From assembly GCF_916618915.1 (NCBI RefSeq), contig NZ_CAKAKE010000001.1:1550001-1614000 (forward strand): a DNA stretch of 64,000 bases, written 5' to 3'. Of this stretch, positions 55,642 through 63,464 are shown piece by piece. The position numbers were made by a program, and so were the translations under genes. A model generated the notes under the pieces. That model did not search any database and had not been told where the DNA came from. It saw only the letters and a list, made by a program, of their open reading frames with translations. The stretch is from Stenotrophomonas sp. Marseille-Q4652 (GTDB lineage: Bacteria; Pseudomonadota; Gammaproteobacteria; Xanthomonadales; Xanthomonadaceae). Each line of letters starts with the position of its first letter. The stretch's first letter is position 1.

Positions 55642-56769
55642 TCAGCGGCCGGCACCCGGCGTGGCCGCGGCGGTTGGGGCCGAGGCAGTGGCGGCCGGCG
55701 GGGCCGGCGTGGGCAGCATCATCGCGGTGTCGATTTCCGACAGCGGGCTTTCCTCGGGGCAGGTCTCGTCCGGGAAACCGTATTTTTCCTTCAGCGCCTG
55801 GCCGCAGGCCACCAGCGCTTCCATCTCGTTGGCTTCGGCCTTGCACTGCTGGTCGAAGGCGACCAGGAAGGCGTCCTTGCGGCGCACGAAGTCATCGCCG
55901 CACTTGCGCATCTGCTTGATCCGGTCAAGGTCGTCCTGCACCGCGTTGGTGCCGTCCAGGCCGAACTGCTTGAGCTCGTCCTCGGTGAGCAGACGCACGC
56001 TGCGGTTGGGCACGGTCATCATCAGGTCGGCCACGCCCACGGCCACGCCATTGCGCTGCAGGTAGTCCTTGACGTTGTCGTAGACCTCCTGCAGCTCCTG
56101 GTTGAGCTCGGCGCGCGAGGTTGCCTTGGAACTGATGCGCATCATCCGGTGGATGCCGACCTTGCCGGAGATCAGCCGGTTGTCGCCGGCGGCCATGACG
56201 AACACGCAGGCACTGTGGCAGATCGAGCCTTCACGCACCCAGATCGTCCAGTTCGACTCGCCGATACTGTCGCCGGCCACGATCGCCGCCTCCACCTGGC
56301 CGCCACTGGAATCCAGGTCCAGGATGCGGCGCGGGATCTGCTGCGCATCGGCCACGGTGGCCAGGCGCCGCATCATTTCCGAGAACGCCGGGTTGATCTT
56401 GCCGGTGTAGCGCACGCGCAGCAGGCCGCGCTCCTGGCAGGGCTGCAACGCCTGCTCGATCGACTCGCGGTCCAGCGCCGGCAGTTGTTCACCATCGCCG
56501 GTTTCGTCCAGGTAGTCAGTGCCGCAACTGATGAAGGCCTTGCCATCGTCCAGTTCGATATCATGCCACTGCTTGGACCGCACCGGTGGCGGCGCTTCGA
56601 CGTCGGCGGCGTTGATCGAGACCAGGTTGTTGCCATCGACCACGGCGGCAACCGGCAACTCCGTGTCGGCCGTGACCTGCGCGGCAGTTTCCGGCCTGGA
56701 GCAGGCGACAAGTCCCAGACACAACAGCAATGACCAGCTCGACTTTGGCAGCATGGACAACATCGGCAT
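55642..56769 (-). CDS. ClpP/crotonase-fold lipoprotein, possible periplasmic protease
   Basis: A 375-residue lipoprotein (LLLCLGLVAC, Cys near 23). The middle resembles ClpP-like serine proteases: LDLDSSGGQVEAAIVAGDSI, GSICHSACVFVMAAGDNRLI (candidate nucleophile Ser) and GKVGIHRM (candidate His). A Pro/Ala-rich C-terminal tail follows. This fits the COG3904-type predicted periplasmic proteins. An alternative Met lies five codons in. No partner gene is evident. Confidence 0.75.
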   Translation of the reverse strand: MPMLSMLPKSSWSLLLCLGLVACSRPETAAQVTADTELPVAAVVDGNNLVSINAADVEAPPPVRSKQWHDIELDDGKAFISCGTDYLDETGDGEQLPALDRESIEQALQPCQERGLLRVRYTGKINPAFSEMMRRLATVADAQQIPRRILDLDSSGGQVEAAIVAGDSIGESNWTIWVREGSICHSACVFVMAAGDNRLISGKVGIHRMMRISSKATSRAELNQELQEVYDNVKDYLQRNGVAVGVADLMMTVPNRSVRLLTEDELKQFGLDGTNAVQDDLDRIKQMRKCGDDFVRRKDAFLVAFDQQCKAEANEMEALVACGQALKEKYGFPDETCPEESPLSEIDTAMMLPTPAPPAATASAPTAAATPGAGR

Positions 56770-56913
56770 CCAACGGGGCGCAGCGCGCCAGGCCCTCCAG
56801 TCTAGTGCCGATTCCGGTGCCCACCGGAACCTGCCCTAAACCGCACGCGGCATCGAACATTGATGTCCGGAAATGGCCAGTCCGGCACGGTCGGCGCGTC
56901 TAGACTGGCCCCC

Positions 56914-58389
56914 ATGCATCCGGCCTCCCTGCCCACCTATGAGCTGTGCGAACAGGCCCGTCTTGCCCGCGACGCGCGGTTCGACGGCGTGTTCTTCACC
57001 GCAGTGCGCAGTACCGGCATCTATTGCCGGCCAGTGTGCCCGGCGCCGCCGCCGCGCTGGCACAACGTGGATTACTACCCCACCGCCGCCGCTGCGGCCG
57101 CTGCCGGCTTCCGTCCCTGTCTGCGCTGCCGCCCGGAACTGGCACCGGAGGCACAGCAGCACCTGCAGGAGGAAACCCTGCGTCGCGGGCTGGGACTGAT
57201 CGCCGAGGGCCTGCTGCAGGAGCAGCCGGTCACTGCGCTGGCCGCACGCCTGGGCCTGAGCGCGCGCCAGCTGCAGCGCCTGTTCGTTGCCCGGCTTGGC
57301 GCCACCCCGGCGCAGATCCACGCCAACCGTCGCCTGCTGCTGGCCAAGCAGCTGCTGACCGAGACCGCGTTGTCGGCCACCGATGTGGCAATGGCGGCCG
57401 GCTTCAACAGCCTGCGCCGCTTCAACGACGCCTTCCTGCGCGGCTGCGGCATGCCGCCAACCGCGATCCGGCGCCAGCGTGGCCAGGTGCCCGGTGGCGA
57501 GCTGGTGTTGCGGCTCGGCTACCGGCCGCCGCTGGATTTCGCGGCGATGCTGGAATTCCTGCGCAGGCGCGCGATTCCCGGCATCGAAGTGATCGACAGT
57601 GCGGTGTACCGGCGCGTGGTCGGCAGCCCGGGCCGGGCGAGCGTGCTGGAGGTCCGGGCCGACCCACGCCGGCCGGAACTGCTGCTGCGGTTGGGCGACG
57701 TGGATCCGCGCAGCATTCCCGAGCTGGTGAGGCGGGTGCGGCGCCTGTTTGATCTGGATGCCGACCTGCGCACGGTGCACGCCACGCTGGCGCGTGATCC
57801 GCTGCTGGCCGGTGCAATCGGGCAGCGCCCCGGCCTGCGTGTGCCCGGTGGCTGGGACGGTTTCGAGGTCGCGGTGCGTGCGGTGCTGGGCCAGCAGGTC
57901 AGTGTCGCCGCAGCGACCACCCTGGCCAGCCGCCTGGTACAGCAGTTCGGCGAACCGCTGGCTGGCATGCCCGAGGGGCTGGACCGCCAGTTCCCCTCAC
58001 CCGCCCAAGTCGCCGACGCGCCACTGGAAGGCATCGGCCTGCCCCGTACGCGTGCCGCCACGCTGCGTGCGCTGGCCATCGCCTGCCGCGACGGGCAGCT
58101 GGATTTCAGCAGCGGACAGGGTCTGGAAGACTTCGTGCAGCGCTGCGTGGCCCTGCCCGGCATTGGCCCGTGGACCGCGCACTACATCGCCCTGCGCGCC
58201 CTGTCCTTGCCCGATGCCTTCCCCGCTGGCGACCTGGTGCTGCAGCAGGTCCTCGGCCAGGGCGCCCGCCTCAGCGAACGCGCCACTGAAGCCCGCTCGC
58301 AGGCGTGGCGGCCGTGGCGCGCCTACGCCGTGCTGCACCTCTGGCATCTGGCCGCCAACCCAGCCCCGCTCAAGGGAGACCCGCCGTGA
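56914..58389 (+). CDS. Ada-like regulator fused to AlkA-type 3-methyladenine DNA glycosylase
   Basis: A 491-residue fusion for alkylation repair. Residues about 5-80 are the Ada zinc domain with four Cys (IYCRPVCPAP, RPCLRCRPEL). An AraC-type HTH follows (about 90-185; LSARQLQRLFVARLGATPAQ). Next comes the AlkA N-terminal domain, then the HhH-GPD glycosylase (GQQVSVAAATTLASRL, LPGIGPWTAHYIALRAL, with the catalytic Asp in AFPAGDLVLQQ). It senses methyl phosphotriesters and excises alkylated bases. Its stop overlaps ogt (GTGA). ATG 56914 is eight bases after a TAGACT box, so a leaderless mRNA is possible. Confidence 0.92.
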   Translation: MHPASLPTYELCEQARLARDARFDGVFFTAVRSTGIYCRPVCPAPPPRWHNVDYYPTAAAAAAAGFRPCLRCRPELAPEAQQHLQEETLRRGLGLIAEGLLQEQPVTALAARLGLSARQLQRLFVARLGATPAQIHANRRLLLAKQLLTETALSATDVAMAAGFNSLRRFNDAFLRGCGMPPTAIRRQRGQVPGGELVLRLGYRPPLDFAAMLEFLRRRAIPGIEVIDSAVYRRVVGSPGRASVLEVRADPRRPELLLRLGDVDPRSIPELVRRVRRLFDLDADLRTVHATLARDPLLAGAIGQRPGLRVPGGWDGFEVAVRAVLGQQVSVAAATTLASRLVQQFGEPLAGMPEGLDRQFPSPAQVADAPLEGIGLPRTRAATLRALAIACRDGQLDFSSGQGLEDFVQRCVALPGIGPWTAHYIALRALSLPDAFPAGDLVLQQVLGQGARLSERATEARSQAWRPWRAYAVLHLWHLAANPAPLKGDPP

Positions 58390-58901
58390 CCCTCGCCTTC
58401 GACACCTTCGACTCCCCGATCGGACCGCTCACCGTGGCCGCCGACGATGCAGCCATCCGCCACATCCTGTTTCCGCGCAACCGCCATGACGCGCGCGGCC
58501 GTGAACTGTGGCGCCACGATCCGGGCCAGCCGCTGCTGCAGGCAGCCCGCGCGCAGTTGCTGCAGTACCTGCACGGCGAGCGCACCGCCTTCGAACTGCC
58601 GCTGCAGCCGCAGGGCACGCCGTTCCAGCTGCGGGTGTGGCAGGCGCTGGCCGCCATTCCGTTCGGCCAGACCTGGAGCTACGTGCAGCTGGCACGCCAC
58701 ATCGGCCAGCCCACCGCCAGCCGTGCGGTCGGCGCGGCCAATGGACGCAATCCGCTGCCGCTGGTGCTGCCCTGCCATCGCGTGATCGGCAGTGGCGGCG
58801 CACTCACCGGCTTTGGCGGCGGCGTGGAAACCAAGGCGTTCCTGCTCAACCTGGAAAGTGGCCTGGAAACCGGCAAGAACCAGTTGTTCGGCAATACCTG
58901 A
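58386..58901 (+). CDS. ogt: Methylated-DNA-protein cysteine methyltransferase
   Basis: A 171-residue O6-alkylguanine transferase. It has LPLVLPCHRVIGSGGALTGF with the acceptor Cys and FGQTWSYVQLARHIGQPTAS with the recognition helix. It starts with GTG 58386 overlapping the Ada-AlkA stop, so both repair activities come from one message. Confidence 0.94.
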   Translation: MTLAFDTFDSPIGPLTVAADDAAIRHILFPRNRHDARGRELWRHDPGQPLLQAARAQLLQYLHGERTAFELPLQPQGTPFQLRVWQALAAIPFGQTWSYVQLARHIGQPTASRAVGAANGRNPLPLVLPCHRVIGSGGALTGFGGGVETKAFLLNLESGLETGKNQLFGNT

Positions 58902-58939
58902 GCCGGCGTCCGGGGCGTCGCCGGGGCTATCATGTACGG

Positions 58940-60181
58940 ATGATTTCGATCCGTTTTGTCCTGGCGCTGGCCGTCGCCGCCCTTTCCACGGCCTGCAGCA
59001 CCGCGCCTGCTCCAGCCGCCGCCGTTTCGCCGCCGACACTGGTGCTGGTGTCCATCGACGGCCTGCGCGCGGACATGCTCGATCGCGGTGCTACCCCGAA
59101 CCTGCAGCAGCTCGCGCGTGAGGGCGTCCATGCCGAGGGCATGCGGCCGTCCTATCCGTCGCTGACCTTCCCCAACCATTACACGATCGTTACCGGCCTG
59201 CGCCCGGACCGCCACGGCATCGTCCACAACAGCATGTGGGAAGACGGCCTGGGCATGTTCCGGCTCGGCGACCGCGATGCGGTGACCGACGCGCGCTGGT
59301 GGGGTGGCGAACCGCTGTGGGTCAGCGCCGAGAAGGCCGGGCTCCCGACCGCGACCTGGTCGTGGCCGGGCAGCGAAGCGCCGATCCAGGGCGTGCGTCC
59401 GCGCCAGTGGCGCATCTACGACGAATCGGTTTCCCTTCCTGACCGCGTCGCGCAGGTACTGGGCTGGCTCCAGCAACCGGGCAGCGAGCGTCCGCGCCTG
59501 GTCACGCTGTACATGGAGCACGTCGACAAGGCCGGGCATGACCATGGCCCGGATTCGGCCGAATACCGCGCGGCACTGGAAGTGGTCGACAGCGCGATCG
59601 GCCTGCTGCTCGATGGGCTGCGCGACCGCCAGCTGCTCGATCGCGTGGACCTGGTGGTGGTGTCCGACCACGGCATGGCCGCGGTGCCCGATGGCCATGC
59701 TGTGATCACCGAGGACATGGTGCCGCCGACCGTGGCCAGGGTGGTGTCCGCCGGCCAGTCGGTTGGCTTCACCCCGCTGCCCGGCCAGGAGGAAGCGGCC
59801 GAGCGCCATCTGCTCGGCGAGCACGAGCACTACGCCTGCTGGCGTCGCGAACAGCTGCCAGGGCGCTGGCACTACGGCAGCCATCCGCGGATCCCCGCCA
59901 TCGTCTGCCAGATGGAGGAAGGCTGGGCCGCGATGCCCGCCGCCTACCGCCCCCGACTCAAGCCCGGCACCCGCGGTGCACACGGTTACGACCCGGCGCT
60001 GCCCTCGATGCAGGCGGTGTTCGTGGCCAAGGGCCCGTCGTTCCGCGAGCGCACTACGCTTCCGGTGTTCGACAACGTCGATGTCTATCCGCTGCTGACC
60101 CGCCTGCTTGGCCTGTCGGTTCCACCCAACGACGGCAATCCGCAGACCCTGCTGCCGGCCCTGCGCCAGTCGACGCCCTGA
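58940..60181 (+). CDS. Nucleotide pyrophosphatase/phosphodiesterase (NPP) lipoprotein
   Basis: A 413-residue alkaline-phosphatase-superfamily enzyme with a lipobox (VAALSTAC, Cys 19). The nucleophile Thr is T76 in YPSLTFPNHYT, identical to the well-studied Xanthomonas NPP. Metal ligands are VSIDGLRADM (Asp 40), MEHVDKAGHDHGPDS and VVVSDHGMAAVPDGH, plus GAHGYDP near the end. It hydrolyses phosphodiester or pyrophosphate bonds of nucleotides in the periplasm. Confidence 0.93.
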   Translation: MISIRFVLALAVAALSTACSTAPAPAAAVSPPTLVLVSIDGLRADMLDRGATPNLQQLAREGVHAEGMRPSYPSLTFPNHYTIVTGLRPDRHGIVHNSMWEDGLGMFRLGDRDAVTDARWWGGEPLWVSAEKAGLPTATWSWPGSEAPIQGVRPRQWRIYDESVSLPDRVAQVLGWLQQPGSERPRLVTLYMEHVDKAGHDHGPDSAEYRAALEVVDSAIGLLLDGLRDRQLLDRVDLVVVSDHGMAAVPDGHAVITEDMVPPTVARVVSAGQSVGFTPLPGQEEAAERHLLGEHEHYACWRREQLPGRWHYGSHPRIPAIVCQMEEGWAAMPAAYRPRLKPGTRGAHGYDPALPSMQAVFVAKGPSFRERTTLPVFDNVDVYPLLTRLLGLSVPPNDGNPQTLLPALRQSTP

Positions 60182-60231
60182 GGCGTCGCGGCCACCCGGT
60201 AGACCGCATCCTTGCCCCGGATTGCGGGCAT

Positions 60232-60259
60232 AAAAAAACGCGGCGCCAGGCGCCGCGTT
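60232..60259 (-). terminator. Terminator of the THX gene
   Basis: Eleven-bp inverted repeat (60237-60247 with 60249-60259). On the minus strand it is followed by a run of seven T. It lies between convergent genes. Confidence 0.88.
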
Positions 60260-60282
60260 CTTCAAACCACCGGCCGCTGTTG

Positions 60283-60465
60283 TCAGCTGGCCTTGGCGAC
60301 GGTCTTCTTGGCAACGGCCTTCTTGGCCGGGGCCTTGGCGACGGTCTTCTTGGCAACCGGAGCGCCTGCGCCCACGGCCACCTTGCTCAGCACGTGCTTG
60401 CGCGAATTGCCGTAGCTGGCGTTGTAGCGCTTGCCCTTGGCGGTCTTGCGGTCACCCTTACCCAT
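60283..60465 (-). CDS. 30S ribosomal protein THX with Lys/Ala-rich tail
   Basis: A 60-residue protein. The first 24 residues (GKGDRKTAKGKRYNASYGNS) match the small ribosomal protein THX/S31e that binds 16S rRNA. The rest is a low-complexity AKKTVAKAPAKKAV tail resembling histone H1. The DNA of the tail contains tandem near-repeats. Start ATG 60465 after a purine-rich site. Confidence 0.88.
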   Translation of the reverse strand: MGKGDRKTAKGKRYNASYGNSRKHVLSKVAVGAGAPVAKKTVAKAPAKKAVAKKTVAKAS

Positions 60466-60572
60466 GTCGTCGCTCCTTTAGTCTGAAAATCAATTTACCC
60501 CGTTCTGACACGGGTTTGGCGAGGCCGCACACGGCGCCCCCGCGCAAGATCGGGAAGCCTAACATGGCCGCC

Positions 60573-60983
60573 TCAATGCGCGCAGCTGGCGTCGTGAACG
60601 TGACTGTGGTTGAGGCGCAGGTTCATCAGGTGGGCGATACCGACCAGCGCGCCACCTGCCGTCATCACGATCGCATGCGGTACCAGTGACAGGTGCAGCG
60701 GTTCGTACAGCAGCCCGGCCCACAACGCGATCAGCCCGGGCACCAGCACGGCCAGCGCGCGGATCACGCGATGGCGGCGGTATCCCCAGACCAGGCTGGT
60801 CAGCCCCAGCAGCGACACGAACACCACCAGCGCACGCTCGGTGTCCTCGCCCAGCCACAGGGCAAACCCCAGCGACGGCGCCAGGGCCAGCAGCAGCGGG
60901 ATGACGGCGCAGTGGGCCGCGCACAGCAGCGAACCGGTTGCTCCGAAACGGTCCAGCAGATGGCGCAACGGGGTGTGGGGCAT
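60573..60983 (-). CDS. MerC-domain membrane protein
   Basis: A 136-residue inner-membrane protein with four helices. It has a Cys pair in LLCAAHCAVIPLLLALAPSL as in MerC-type metal transporters, and a His/Cys-rich C-terminal tail (LNHSHVHDASCAH). It is divergent from the ZnuD-type receptor gene across a Zur-like box, so it probably takes part in zinc uptake or handling. ATG 60983 chosen; ATG 60995 is possible. Confidence 0.8.
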   Translation of the reverse strand: MPHTPLRHLLDRFGATGSLLCAAHCAVIPLLLALAPSLGFALWLGEDTERALVVFVSLLGLTSLVWGYRRHRVIRALAVLVPGLIALWAGLLYEPLHLSLVPHAIVMTAGGALVGIAHLMNLRLNHSHVHDASCAH

Positions 60984-61013
60984 GACTTCCAGCATTGGGC
61001 GGCGACTCGTTAT

Positions 61014-61034
61014 GGAATAATATAACATCATTCC
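61014..61034. promoter_or_regulatory. Zur-type operator
   Basis: A 21-bp near-perfect palindrome with GGAAT / ATTCC ends and an AT-rich centre (8 of 10 pairs match). It resembles the ATGTTATA-type Zur boxes of gammaproteobacteria. It sits in the divergent region between the MerC-like gene and the TonB receptor, 66 bp before the receptor start. Confidence 0.75.
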
Positions 61035-61099
61035 ACGCCCTCCCCTCACGCCTGCTTGACGGGTCGGCGCGCCCCACGACTGATACACAGTAACAGACC

Positions 61100-63313
61100 A
61101 TGCCCTCCACTTCCCCGCTTCCGTTCCAGCGCCACGCGTTGTCCATTGCATTGACTGCCCTGTGTTCTCCCTGGGCGATGGCCGCGAACGAACCGCCCGC
61201 CTCCCGCCACGACCAGCACATGACCGAGCTGAGCACCGTCCAGGTGACCGCCTCGCCGCTGGCCGGCACGGCCGAGTCACTGGCACGCCCGGTGGAGGTG
61301 CTCAGTGGCGAGGAGCTGGACCGGCTCAAGGCTGCCACCCTCGGTGACACCGTCGGCAAGCTGCCCGGCGTGCAGACCAGCTACTTCGGCCCGGGCGTGG
61401 GCCGGCCGATCATCCGCGGACAGGAAGGTCCGCGCGTGCAGGTGCTGTCCAACGGCGTTGCCAATACCGATGCCTCCACCGTCAGCGCCGACCACGGCAC
61501 CAGCGTCGAGCCCTTCCTCGCCGACCAGATCGAAGTCCTGAAGGGCCCGGCGACCCTGCTGTTCGGCAGCGGCGCCATCGGCGGTGCGGTCAACGTCGTG
61601 GACGGCCGCATCGCCAGCGAGCTGCCGGATCGTCCGCTCAGTGGTCGCGCCGAGCTGCGCGGCAATACGCTGAACGGCGAGCGCAGCGGCATGTTCCGGC
61701 TTGATGGCGTCAACCGCGACTGGGTGCTGCACGTGGATGGTCTGGTCCGCAACGGCGATGACTACCGAATCCCCGGCGTGGCCCAGCTCGAACACCACGA
61801 CGGCGATGGGCACGACGATCACGATCACGACCATGAGGCCGACACGCAGCGCCGCGGCCGTCTGGACAACAGTTCGATCCGCACCCACGCCGGTGGTGTC
61901 GGTGCGACCTGGCTCGGCGAGGGCGCGTGGTTTGGCCTGGCGGCAAGCACCTACCGCAGCAACTACGGCATCCCCGATGGTGCCCACGTCCACACCGACG
62001 ATGACCACGATCACGATCACGATCACGACGACGACCACGGCCACGACGCGGAAGCCGGCGACCACCACGTGCGCGTGGACATGGTGCAGAACCGCCTGGA
62101 CCTGAAGACCGGCATCCGCGACCCGCTGCCGGCACTGAAGAACATCAACCTGCGCGCGGCGTACACCGACTACGAGCACGTCGAGCTGGAGGACGGCAGT
62201 GCCTCCACCCGCTTCAGCAACCGCGGCCTGGAAGGCCGGCTGGAAGCCGTCCAGCAGGAACTCGGCGGCTGGAATGGCGCCTTCGGCCTGCAGTTCTCGC
62301 GCAGTGACTTCGGCGCGCTGGGCGATGAGGCCTTCGTGCCCGATACCGATACCGATTCTCTGGGCCTGTTCGTGCTGCAGGAAAAGCGCTTCGGGCCGGT
62401 CAAGCTGGAAGTGGGCGGCCGCCACGAGCGCGTGCGCCTGACCCCGGACGGGACCCTGCCACGCCGCAGCTTCAACGCCACCAACCTGTCGGCCGCCGGC
62501 ATCTGGGCGGTGACTCCAGCCGTCGACCTGCGCTTTGGCGTGGACAGCTCCGAGCGTGCGCCGACCAACGAGGAGCTGTATGCCGCCGGCCCGCACGTGG
62601 CCACCCGCTCGCTGGAAATCGGCGATGCCGGGCTGCGTACCGAGCGCGGCCACCGCGTGGAGCTGGGCCTGCACACGCACACCGATCGCCTGGACGTGCA
62701 GGCCTCGGTCTACCAGACCCGTTTCAGCGACTTCATCTACCTGGCCGACACCGGTGTGGTCGAGGACGCGCTGCCGGTGCGGCTGTGGACCCAGCAGGAC
62801 GCTACCTTCCGCGGCGTGGAAGCCGAGGCGCTGCTGCACCTGGTTGACGGCGGCCGCAGCGGCGACTGGGACCTGCGCCTGTTCGGCGACCATGTCCACG
62901 CCAGGCTCGATGGCAGCGGCGCGCGCGTGGCCGACGTGGCCGTGCCGCACGGCGACCACGCCCACCATTACACCGTGGAGCTGGCCAACGGCGGCCATCT
63001 GCCGCGCATCGCCCCCACCCGCTTCGGCGCCGACCTGCGCTGGTCGCGCGAAGGCTGGCGCGCGTCGCTCGGCGCGGTGCGTTACAGCGCACAGGACAAT
63101 GTCGCTGCCGACGAGGCGCCCAGCCCGGGTTACACCCTGGTCGATGTGCACCTGGCGTATCGCTGGGACCGCAGCGGGGACAACAGCTTCGAGCTGTTCC
63201 TCGATGGCAGCAACCTGACCAACCGCGAGGTCCGTCCACATACCTCGCTGCTGCGCGATTACGCCCCGCTGCCCGGTCGCGGCGTGGCCTTCGGCCTGCG
63301 CGCCTGGTTCTGA
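61100..63313 (+). CDS. znuD: TonB-dependent zinc receptor, ZnuD type
   Basis: A 737-residue outer-membrane receptor. A signal peptide precedes a plug domain (STVQVTASPLAGTAESLARP; PGVGRPIIRGQEGPRVQVLS; ADQIEVLKGPATLLFGSGAI). The barrel ends LPGRGVAFGLRAWF with a C-terminal Phe. Two extracellular-loop stretches are strongly His/Asp-rich (about 231-250, DDHDHDHEAD; about 295-323, DDDHDHDHDHDDDHGHD), as in Neisseria ZnuD, where such loops capture Zn. Expression is likely Zur-controlled through 61014-61034. Confidence 0.9.
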   Translation: MPSTSPLPFQRHALSIALTALCSPWAMAANEPPASRHDQHMTELSTVQVTASPLAGTAESLARPVEVLSGEELDRLKAATLGDTVGKLPGVQTSYFGPGVGRPIIRGQEGPRVQVLSNGVANTDASTVSADHGTSVEPFLADQIEVLKGPATLLFGSGAIGGAVNVVDGRIASELPDRPLSGRAELRGNTLNGERSGMFRLDGVNRDWVLHVDGLVRNGDDYRIPGVAQLEHHDGDGHDDHDHDHEADTQRRGRLDNSSIRTHAGGVGATWLGEGAWFGLAASTYRSNYGIPDGAHVHTDDDHDHDHDHDDDHGHDAEAGDHHVRVDMVQNRLDLKTGIRDPLPALKNINLRAAYTDYEHVELEDGSASTRFSNRGLEGRLEAVQQELGGWNGAFGLQFSRSDFGALGDEAFVPDTDTDSLGLFVLQEKRFGPVKLEVGGRHERVRLTPDGTLPRRSFNATNLSAAGIWAVTPAVDLRFGVDSSERAPTNEELYAAGPHVATRSLEIGDAGLRTERGHRVELGLHTHTDRLDVQASVYQTRFSDFIYLADTGVVEDALPVRLWTQQDATFRGVEAEALLHLVDGGRSGDWDLRLFGDHVHARLDGSGARVADVAVPHGDHAHHYTVELANGGHLPRIAPTRFGADLRWSREGWRASLGAVRYSAQDNVAADEAPSPGYTLVDVHLAYRWDRSGDNSFELFLDGSNLTNREVRPHTSLLRDYAPLPGRGVAFGLRAWF

Positions 63314-63335
63314 CCGCGTAATCCGGCCCTCCCGG

Positions 63336-63371
63336 AGCCCGTTGCCCCCTGGCGGCGGGCTTCGTCGTTTT
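63336..63371 (+). terminator. Terminator after znuD
   Basis: Stem AGCCCG (63336-63341) with CGGGCT (63356-63361), extended by TGCC/GGC pairing inside, followed by TCGTCGTTTTC. Confidence 0.5.
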
Positions 63372-63428
63372 CTGCTCCCCGATCGCGGCGGCGGCTGAAC
63401 CCCGCCCCCATGGCGATACCCGGCTGCC

Positions 63429-63457
63429 TTGGAATCGGACACTTTTGTCCGGATAAT
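63429..63457 (+). promoter_or_regulatory. Promoter and palindromic operator of the TetR gene
   Basis: TTGGAA (63429-63434) and GATAAT (63452-63457) are 17 bp apart. The spacer contains a perfect 16-bp palindrome, arms CGGACA (63436-63441) and TGTCCG (63446-63451) with a CTTT centre. A repressor bound there would block polymerase. The start codon at 63465 lies seven bases after the -10 box, so the message is probably leaderless. Confidence 0.72.
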
Positions 63458-63464
63458 GAGCGCC

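Noticed and set aside
60283..60400. Tandem DNA repeats near the end of the THX gene
   Set aside because: Explained by the low-complexity Lys/Ala tail; no independent element.
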